A stretch of 64,000 bases of DNA from assembly GCA_964420395.1 (NCBI GenBank), contig CAYQTJ010000002.1, forward strand, positions 1-64,000. The letters run 5' to 3'. Below are positions 57,469 to 64,000 of the stretch, piece after piece; the stretch's first letter is position 1, and each line of letters begins with the position of its first letter. Origin of the DNA: CAVSZB01 sp964420395. GTDB lineage: Bacteria; Krumholzibacteriota; Krumholzibacteriia; LZORAL124-64-63. Below the pieces are notes generated by a model, which had not been told where the DNA came from, made no database searches, and was given only the letters and a program-made list of their open reading frames with translations. The position numbers were made by a program, and so were the translations under genes.

Positions 57469-60375
57469 TCAGCGCCCCCGCTTCCGCCGGGCCGTGGCCA
57501 GCAGGCCGCGCGCGTTGTCGGCGAGGTCCTTCGTGTAAGGATTGGCGTCGAGCCCCTTGACGGCCGCTTCGAGGATCGGGACCGCCTCCCGGTATTGGCC
57601 GACGTCGACCAGGCAGCGGCCGAGGTCGGAGCGGATGCCCCAGCGCTGCCATTCGTCGGGGGAGAGGACGCTGTCGCGGATGGCGACGCACTCGCGCAGG
57701 AACGGCAGCGCATCCGCGTGGTCGCCCCGTTCGTGGCGGGCGTCGCCCATGGCGTGCAGGGAGTAGGCGACCTCGCCGTGCACGTCGCCGAACAGGCGGC
57801 GGCGCATGGCGAGGCCGGCGGCCTGGAGGGAGTCGCAGCCGGCCGGGTCGCCCCGGACCCCGACCGCCTTGCCCAGGCCGTTCAGGATGGCGGCGACGTA
57901 CGGCTGGTCGCCGCCCTGCGCGCCGTCGTGCAGCGCGAGCGCCTGGCGGAAGGCCGGCTCGGCCGCCCGGTTGTCGCCCATGTCCTGCAGCTTGGCGGCC
58001 CAGTTGTAATAAGCGATCACCGTGGCCGGATTGCCGTCGCCGTAGAGGCGGCGGGAGGAGCCGGCGATCAGGCCGAGCATGGCGGCCGACTCCCGGTAGC
58101 GCCGCTGCTCGTTGTAGAGCGCGGCCAGCACCCCCATGGTGGTGATGGTGCGGGCGTGGTCGGGCCCGAGCGCGCGCCGGCAGACCTCCAGGGTCCGGTC
58201 GAGCAGGGACTCGGCCTCGGGGAAGCGCCGCAGGGAGATCAACGAGTTGCCCTGGTTCACCATGGACAGCAGGGTCTCGGGGTTCTCCGGCCCGTAGATC
58301 CGGGCGTTGGCCGCCACGAGCTCGCGGTGGATCGCCTCGGCCTCCGCGAAGCGGCCCAGGCCGTGGTAGCAGACCGCCTGGTTGTTCCTGAGCTTGATCG
58401 TCTCGGGATGGTCCGTCCCGTAGACGCGGATCGCCGCGGCGACCACCTCCTGGTGACGGCCCGCGGCCTCCTCGCCCCGCCCCCCCTGCTCCAGGAAGTA
58501 GGCGAGGGTGCCCTTGACGTTGAGGGTGAGCGGGTGGTCGTCGCCCAGGGTCGCCGTCCGGGCCGCCAGGACCTCCGTGGCGAGGGTGATCGCCTCGTCG
58601 ACGCGCTGCGCGCGGAAGTAGGCCACGGCCAGCACCGCCTTCGCCCGCAGGAGCTCCTCGGGGTCGGGCCGGCGGGCGCGGCCGAGGCCGGCGACCGCGG
58701 CCTCGTCGATCTCGAGCGCCTCCTTGAACTTGCCGGCGCGGCCGAGCAGGTCGCCCAGGTCGATCATGGTCGCCAGCGTGACCGGATCGTCCGGGCCGAG
58801 GTCGCGTTGCGCCGCCTCGAGCACGGCGCGCAGCTGCGCCTCGGAATCGGCGTGGCGTCCGGCGCGCGCGGCCGTCACCCCCAGCAGACGGCGCGTCGTC
58901 AGCGTGGCGGCGCTGGCCGGGCCGAGCAGGGCGGTCTGCAGCGAGTCGGCGCGCTGGAGGTTGGCGGCCGCCTCGGGGAACCGGCCCAGGGCCGAGTAGG
59001 TGGTGCCGAGCGTGCCGCGGATCGCCGCCTCGACCTCGGGCTGGTCGGCCAGCTCGGCGCGCGTGCGCCGGGCGGTGTTGGCCAGGATCTCCTCCAGCAG
59101 CTTCGTGTCGCGGCCGCGCGCGGTGGCCGGGGTGATGCCGCCGAGCATCGACTGCAGGAAGCCGGTGGTCCGCTCGGCCCTGGCCGCCTGCACGGCGGTG
59201 CGGTCGCGCTCGCGGGCGAGGCGTCCGGCCTGCACCGTCATCGTCACCGCCAGCGCGGCGAGCAGCAGCACCAGCGCCGACCCGGCGGCGAACGCGCTCC
59301 GGTTGCGCCGCACCAGCTTGCCCAGGCGATACGAGGCGCTGGGCGGGCCGGCGGTGACCGGCTCGCTGCGCAGGTGGCGCAGCACGTCGGCCGCCAGCCC
59401 GTTCGCCGTGGCATAGCGCCGGTCGCGCTCCTTCTCCAGCGCCTTCATCGTGATCCAGTCGAGGTCGCCGCGCAGCTCGCTCCGCAGGCGCTTCGGCGCG
59501 CTGCCGTGGGCGTCCGCCACCGACGCGGCCCCGGCCCCGAGACTGCCGAAGCGCGTGCTCGGGCGCGGCGGGTCCTGCTCGCGGATGATGCGGCGAATCT
59601 CGTCGAAGCCGGCCCGGCGCAGCTCGCGCGACTCGAACGGCAGCGAGCCGACGAGCAGCTCGTACAGCACCACGCCGAGGGCGTAGACGTCGGTGCGCGT
59701 GTCGATGTCGTCGTCCGCCTGCGCCGCCTGCTCCGGGCTCATGTACTCCGGCGTGCCGACCAGGGCGCCCTGCACCGTGAACATCGTCATCTCGGTCAGC
59801 CGCTGGGTCGTCGCCTTGGCCACCCCGAAGTCGATGATCTTGGGCGCCGGCTTCCCGTCCACCTCGCCCACCAGGATGTTCGACGGCTTCAGGTCGCGGT
59901 GGATGACCGCCTTCTGGTGCGCGTGCTGCACCCCCGCGCAGACCCGCACGAACAGCTCGAGCCGCTCGCGAGTGCCGAGGCGCCGGCGGTCGCAGTAGTC
60001 GGTGATCGGCTCCCCCTCGACGTACTCCATCACGAAGTACGGGCGGCCGCGCGCGGTGGCGCCGGCGTCGAACACCTTCGCGATGCACGGGTGGTCCATC
60101 AGGGCGAGCGCCTGGCGCTCGGCGTCGAAGCGCGCCACGACCGCGCGGGTGTCCATCCCCTGCTTGATCACCTTCAGGGCGACGCGCCGCCGGATCGGCT
60201 CGGTCTGCTCCGCCTCGAACACCTCGCCCATGCCCCCCTCGCCGAGCCGCCGCACCAGGCGGTAGGGGCCGATCACGGCGCCGATGTCCTCGCGCGGCGC
60301 GGCGCCGCCCCCGGGGCCGGGCGGCAGGGTGCGGTCGTCGTCGGGGCCCAGGGAGAAGGTGCGGTCGTCGGTCAT
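57469..60375 (-). CDS. transmembrane serine/threonine protein kinase with TPR repeats
   Basis: A 968-residue Hanks-type kinase. The kinase domain is at about residues 32-320: LGEGGMGEVFEA (glycine loop), VALKVIKQG (catalytic lysine), VIHRDLKPSNILV, KIIDFGVAK and GTPEYMSPEQ. One membrane helix follows (SAFAAGSALVLLLAALAVTM, about 360). The outer part is a long array of TPR/Kinesin-light-chain-type repeats (for example AADLQRADSLQTALLGP-like units with ALGxxHPxT turns) to the C-terminus. It probably senses or scaffolds partners outside the cytoplasm. The layout is common in Planctomycetes- and FCB-type genomes. Confidence 0.9.
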   Translation of the reverse strand: MTDDRTFSLGPDDDRTLPPGPGGGAAPREDIGAVIGPYRLVRRLGEGGMGEVFEAEQTEPIRRRVALKVIKQGMDTRAVVARFDAERQALALMDHPCIAKVFDAGATARGRPYFVMEYVEGEPITDYCDRRRLGTRERLELFVRVCAGVQHAHQKAVIHRDLKPSNILVGEVDGKPAPKIIDFGVAKATTQRLTEMTMFTVQGALVGTPEYMSPEQAAQADDDIDTRTDVYALGVVLYELLVGSLPFESRELRRAGFDEIRRIIREQDPPRPSTRFGSLGAGAASVADAHGSAPKRLRSELRGDLDWITMKALEKERDRRYATANGLAADVLRHLRSEPVTAGPPSASYRLGKLVRRNRSAFAAGSALVLLLAALAVTMTVQAGRLARERDRTAVQAARAERTTGFLQSMLGGITPATARGRDTKLLEEILANTARRTRAELADQPEVEAAIRGTLGTTYSALGRFPEAAANLQRADSLQTALLGPASAATLTTRRLLGVTAARAGRHADSEAQLRAVLEAAQRDLGPDDPVTLATMIDLGDLLGRAGKFKEALEIDEAAVAGLGRARRPDPEELLRAKAVLAVAYFRAQRVDEAITLATEVLAARTATLGDDHPLTLNVKGTLAYFLEQGGRGEEAAGRHQEVVAAAIRVYGTDHPETIKLRNNQAVCYHGLGRFAEAEAIHRELVAANARIYGPENPETLLSMVNQGNSLISLRRFPEAESLLDRTLEVCRRALGPDHARTITTMGVLAALYNEQRRYRESAAMLGLIAGSSRRLYGDGNPATVIAYYNWAAKLQDMGDNRAAEPAFRQALALHDGAQGGDQPYVAAILNGLGKAVGVRGDPAGCDSLQAAGLAMRRRLFGDVHGEVAYSLHAMGDARHERGDHADALPFLRECVAIRDSVLSPDEWQRWGIRSDLGRCLVDVGQYREAVPILEAAVKGLDANPYTKDLADNARGLLATARRKRGR

Positions 60376-60619
60376 GGACGGCTCCGTTGGTCGGGACGGG
60401 GCTTCAAGGGTCCGGAATGAAAAGAAGAGTCAAATCAACCTGCTTATGATAACGGCAACGCGGAATCGCGCATCCCGCCCGGGAGGGCCGCCGCCCGGCC
60501 CGAGAGACATTGATCACCCCTGGCTGAATTGGTATTTTCACTTGGTCGCCGGTGATCCGCGGGCGCTCCCCCGGTTCTCGGCGCCGGCGGCGGGAGCAGC
60601 GTTGAACCTCGACCCGGGT

Positions 60620-63385
60620 ATGGCGCGGCCGCGGACGGAGGTCGCGGCGCGATGCCGGGCGGCCTCCTGCCTGTGCGCCTGCCTGGCGGCCGTCGCTTCG
60701 TGCGCCGGACCGGCCCGGGCGCGGGTGGTTGCCCCGAACGAACCGGTCGTGGCCCGCGAGGCTTCCGGCGGCGGGCACGTCATCGACGGCTCGTACGTGA
60801 TGAACATCGGCGAACTGCAGTTGAACATCACGAACTTCGGGCTGATCGGCTCCCAGTACACCGTCGTCTCCACCTACTCCGACGCTCCCTCGGGCCAGTG
60901 GCCCGCCGGCTCCGGCAACGAGTACCTCTGGGGCGCCGGCCTCTGGATCGGCGGGGTGAACAACGCGCAGCGCTGCGTCTCGACCGGGCTGTACGAACGC
61001 GAGCTGCGGCCGCTCGGCCGCGTCGTGGACACGATCTACGAGGCGCGCAACGGGCAGATCGTCCGCCCGGCGGGCAACCCGGGGATCCACGGCCGGCGCC
61101 TGCCGCAGCAGGGCTGCGACGACGACGGCGACGGGCACATCGACGAAGAGCTCCTCAACGGGTTCGACGACGACGGGGACGGCCTCGTGGACGAGGACTT
61201 CGGCCAGCTCGGCCAGCAGATGATGGCCTGCACGATGTACGACAACGCCCCGGTGTCGCGGGAGCAGTATCCGGATCACGTCCCCATGGATCTGAAGATC
61301 GTGCAGACCAGCTTCGGCTGGGACGCGCCCGAATTCCGCGACTTCGTGGGGCTGAGCTATGCGATCACCAACGTCGGCACGGCCACGATCGAGGATGTCT
61401 ACATCGGCTTCCTCGTGGACTGCGACATCGGTCCGCGCGACCGGCCGGAGGCGGCGATGGACGATCTGGCCGGCTTCTTCGACGGACCGGTGCGCGCCAC
61501 GGACGGCACCTGGACGAACGTCACCGTGGGCTACATGCACGACGGCGCGGACCAGGATCCGCTGCCGGGGTACTTCGGCGTCATCTTCCTCGGGCCCGAG
61601 GGCTCGGCCGCGACCCGGATCCGCGCGTTCCGCAGCTTCACCGGCCTGCAGCCCTACGAATCGGGCGGGGAACCGGTGAACGACGGGCAGCGGTACGACG
61701 TGCTCTCCTCGGCGCGGCGGGACCCCGACACGGACCCACGGGAGAAGAACGATTACCGGTTCCTGGTCTCGGTGGGGCCGTGGACCTCGCTGCCGCCCGG
61801 CGCCAGCATGCAGGTGGACCTGGCGCTGACCGCCGGAATGGGCCTGGAGGGCCTGCTGTCGGGCTGCGCCGACGCGCTGGCCGCGTGGCGGGGCCAGTAC
61901 TACGATCTCGACGGCGACCCGCACACCGGCACGCGCGGGCGGGAGACCAAGGTCTGCTTCTCGCAGCTGCCGCGGCCGGGCAGCCCGTTCTACAGCCGGT
62001 GCGCCGACTTCTTCGACGTGTCGTGCGTGGGGGATGATGTTCCCCGGACCCTGATCCAGCCGGAGGACTTCACCTACGATGACGGCCAGTACTGCATCTG
62101 GGTCAACATGGACGACTGCGACGAGTGCGAGCGGCGCTCCGGGCAACGGTGCACGCGGGACGACCGCCTGTTCGAGCAGTACTGGAACTGCAACCAGGAG
62201 GGATGGCCTTTCTACCGGCCGACGCAGGCGATGATCGGCTGCACGGGGATCCACGGCGCGGAGGGTCGCGTGCCGTTCGTGGTCGACCGGTTTCCGCCCC
62301 CGCCGCCCGGTCTGCGCGTGGAGCCGGGCGACGACGCGGTCCATGTCTACTGGAACGACGACAGCGAGTACGCCGTCGATCCCCAGCTCGGCATCATCGA
62401 TTTCGAGTCGTACCGGATCTGGCGCTCCGACAACTGGGACCGGCCGTTCGGCACGTCGCTGGCGAACGGGCCCGAGAGCGGCTCCTGGCAGCTGCTCGAC
62501 GAGTTCGACGTGGCGAGCTGGTACGTGTGGGACCGGATCGTGCGAGGCGTCACCCTCCGCGACACGGTCCCGCTGGGGCGCAACACCGGCCTGGCGGGCA
62601 TCGCCCACCGTCCCGTCTGCCTCGACGATCCGCGCCTGGCCGGGCTGGCGGAAGCGATGCAGGCGGTCGTGGACGGCGACACGCGGGACGCCTGGAAGGT
62701 CCGCCCGCCGCTGCGTGGGGCGGACGGCGCGCCGGTCGCCGGACTCGAATCGCTGCTGCCGTGGGAGCGGTACCCGGCCGCCCTCGACACGTTCTTCATG
62801 ACGACCACCCGCGTGGCCGACCCCGCCCACGGCGTCGTGGGCAAGCGCGGCAGCCGCTTCTACGAGTACGTGGACGATCGGGTCCACAACGGCTTCGTCT
62901 ACTTCTACTCGGTGACGGCGACCGACCAGCGCATCGTCTGGGAGGGGAACGCGCCGATCGTGCGGGGCGAGGGGCTTTCCGGGCCGCCCGGCTCGTCCTT
63001 CACCAACGTGCGGCCCGGCACGCCCGCCCAGAGCCTGGAGGAGCGGGAGCGCGTCGGCGCGAACATCTTCGTCTACCCCAACCCCGCCACCCGCGCCAGC
63101 CTCGCCGAGTTCCAGCGGTTCCACCCCAACGCGGACGACCCCACCGGCGAGCGGGTCATGTTCGCGAACCTGCCCGCCTGCCGGAGCCGCATCGGCATCT
63201 ACTCCGAGGACGGCGACCTCGTGCAGGAGATCTGGCACGACGGCACGACCGGCCGCGGCGAGGCCTCCTGGAATCTCGTCAGCCGCAGCGGGCAGGAGGT
63301 GGTTTCCGGCATCTACCTCTACGCCGTCCAGCCGGATAACCACAGCTTCCGGCGCTTCATCGGGAAGTTCGTCGTCATCCGGTGA
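60620..63385 (+). CDS. large secreted protein with calcium-type DDDGDG repeats and C-terminal sorting-like domain
   Basis: A 921-residue exported protein. The signal peptide (RAASCLCACLAAVASCAGPARA) begins at ATG 60620, which lacks a strong ribosome site. Residues near 165-190 contain CDDDGDGHIDEELLNGFDDD and on, a thrombospondin-like calcium motif. The middle is beta-rich, with about 16 cysteines that may pair. An fn3-like module is near PPPPPGLRVEPGDDAVHVYW. The tail IFVYPNPATRASL...GIYLYAVQPDNHSF resembles the FlgD/T9SS-like ends of this group. The function is unknown. Confidence 0.7.
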   Translation: MARPRTEVAARCRAASCLCACLAAVASCAGPARARVVAPNEPVVAREASGGGHVIDGSYVMNIGELQLNITNFGLIGSQYTVVSTYSDAPSGQWPAGSGNEYLWGAGLWIGGVNNAQRCVSTGLYERELRPLGRVVDTIYEARNGQIVRPAGNPGIHGRRLPQQGCDDDGDGHIDEELLNGFDDDGDGLVDEDFGQLGQQMMACTMYDNAPVSREQYPDHVPMDLKIVQTSFGWDAPEFRDFVGLSYAITNVGTATIEDVYIGFLVDCDIGPRDRPEAAMDDLAGFFDGPVRATDGTWTNVTVGYMHDGADQDPLPGYFGVIFLGPEGSAATRIRAFRSFTGLQPYESGGEPVNDGQRYDVLSSARRDPDTDPREKNDYRFLVSVGPWTSLPPGASMQVDLALTAGMGLEGLLSGCADALAAWRGQYYDLDGDPHTGTRGRETKVCFSQLPRPGSPFYSRCADFFDVSCVGDDVPRTLIQPEDFTYDDGQYCIWVNMDDCDECERRSGQRCTRDDRLFEQYWNCNQEGWPFYRPTQAMIGCTGIHGAEGRVPFVVDRFPPPPPGLRVEPGDDAVHVYWNDDSEYAVDPQLGIIDFESYRIWRSDNWDRPFGTSLANGPESGSWQLLDEFDVASWYVWDRIVRGVTLRDTVPLGRNTGLAGIAHRPVCLDDPRLAGLAEAMQAVVDGDTRDAWKVRPPLRGADGAPVAGLESLLPWERYPAALDTFFMTTTRVADPAHGVVGKRGSRFYEYVDDRVHNGFVYFYSVTATDQRIVWEGNAPIVRGEGLSGPPGSSFTNVRPGTPAQSLEERERVGANIFVYPNPATRASLAEFQRFHPNADDPTGERVMFANLPACRSRIGIYSEDGDLVQEIWHDGTTGRGEASWNLVSRSGQEVVSGIYLYAVQPDNHSFRRFIGKFVVIR

Positions 63386-63474
63386 AGGCGCTTGCGGCCA
63401 GGATCGGCGGCGTGCGGTAATCTCCCCGCGGGCGGGCCGGACGCCCCGCCTTCCCCCAGCCCGGAGGCCGCATC

Positions 63475-64000
63475 ATGAACGAACCACCCCTCTTCCCCTT
63501 CCCCCACGACGACGCGGCGCTCGCGGCCCAGCGGCCGGCGCCGGTCTTCCAGCGGGCGTGGCTGCTGTCGGGCGAGCTGCGCGAGTGGCCGGGGCCGGTG
63601 CACGAGGTGCTGTCGCCGGTCTGCCTGCGGCAGCCGGACGGCTCGCTGAAGCAGGCGGAGCTCGGGCACTACCCGCGGCTCGGCGAGGCCGAGGCGCTGG
63701 CGGCGGTGGCCGCGGCGGCCGCCGCGTACGACCAGGGGCGGGGGGAGTGGCCGACGATGCCGGTGGCCGCGCGGATCCGGGCGGTGGAGGACTTCGCTTT
63801 GCGGATGCGGGCGCAGCGGGAGGAGATGGTGCGGCTGCTGATGTGGGAGATCGGCAAGACGCGCGGCGACAGCGAGAAGGAGTTCGACCGCACGCTGCAG
63901 TACATCCGCGACACGATCGACGCCCTGAAGGACCTCGACCGGGTGTCGTCGCGGTTCACGATCGCCGAGGGGATCCTGGCGCAGATCCGGCGGGCGCCGC
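63475..64000 (+). CDS. NADP-dependent aldehyde dehydrogenase (GapN-like), 3' truncated by the window
   Basis: The first 175 residues of an ALDH superfamily enzyme. ATG 63475 follows GGAGG at 63462-63466. The block EVLSPVCLRQPDG, GRGEWPTMPVAARIRAVEDF, MWEIGKTRGDSEKEFDRT and ILAQIRRAP match the N-terminal part of NADP-dependent glyceraldehyde-3-phosphate dehydrogenases as I know them. The catalytic Cys and Glu lie beyond the window. It would be a non-phosphorylating step in central carbon metabolism. Confidence 0.85.
   Translation, partial: MNEPPLFPFPHDDAALAAQRPAPVFQRAWLLSGELREWPGPVHEVLSPVCLRQPDGSLKQAELGHYPRLGEAEALAAVAAAAAAYDQGRGEWPTMPVAARIRAVEDFALRMRAQREEMVRLLMWEIGKTRGDSEKEFDRTLQYIRDTIDALKDLDRVSSRFTIAEGILAQIRRAP

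Noticed and set aside
56815..60420. Long plus-strand frame opposite the serine/threonine kinase gene
   Set aside because: It is a shadow of the kinase and lipoprotein genes, with no domain pattern of its own.

Overview
The window is a GC-rich bacterial chromosome segment with dense, mostly operon-like coding on both strands and almost no mobile DNA. The secreted proteins suggest an uncultured lineage of or near the FCB group, such as Candidatus Eisenbacteria or Krumholzibacteriota. They have FlgD-like tails with an 'NPFNP' signature, cohesin and dockerin modules, long lipoproteins, and Omp85-type outer-membrane proteins of a Gram-negative cell. The phylum is an inference; no rRNA or tRNA gene was seen.

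Layout. 0-3.8 kb: a run of small same-strand genes (methyltransferase, DUF4396, two VOC proteins, DUF2938, DinB, one unknown). 3.8-11.1 kb: secreted protein, M16 peptidase, SppA, metallophosphoesterase, a ferritin-like remnant and DsrC. 11.1-16.3 kb: three secreted proteins built around cohesin-like domains, one also with a dockerin. 16.4-24.2 kb: DUF885 lipoprotein, bacterioferritin, MutM, a TerB/DnaJ co-chaperone, nitroreductase, Pcm and membrane genes. 24.6-31.4 kb: sulfatase-fold enzyme, DUF3788, TerC and NhaA behind a structured leader, TolB-like protein, serine hydrolase.

31.4-38.0 kb is a tight six-gene operon, hdrC-hdrB-hdrA followed by Flx-type subunits (MvhD-type fusion, iron-sulfur protein, FAD/NAD(P) reductase). 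It looks like a flavin-based electron-bifurcating NAD(P)H:ferredoxin/disulfide reductase. A DsrC with both C-terminal cysteines, 20 kb away, is a candidate disulfide partner. Divergent from it are motA-motB, preceded by a nested hairpin and a short leader reading frame that overlaps the motA start.

40.3-49.6 kb holds an ORF6N protein, APC permease, OmpA-type protein, EamA exporter, a sigma-54 activator with a CARF-like sensor and a GAFPGA (not GAFTGA) loop, and a patatin/Omp85 fusion. A palindromic repeat family (core CAGAGACTGCTACG) sits in two of the spacers. 49.6-53.5 kb is visibly less GC-rich: an orphan GAF-SpoIIE phosphatase and two tandem decayed C-terminal ends of a beta-helix protein. 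53.5-64 kb: beta-lactamase-fold hydrolase, DinB, lipoprotein, a TPR serine/threonine kinase, a large secreted protein and the start of an aldehyde dehydrogenase.
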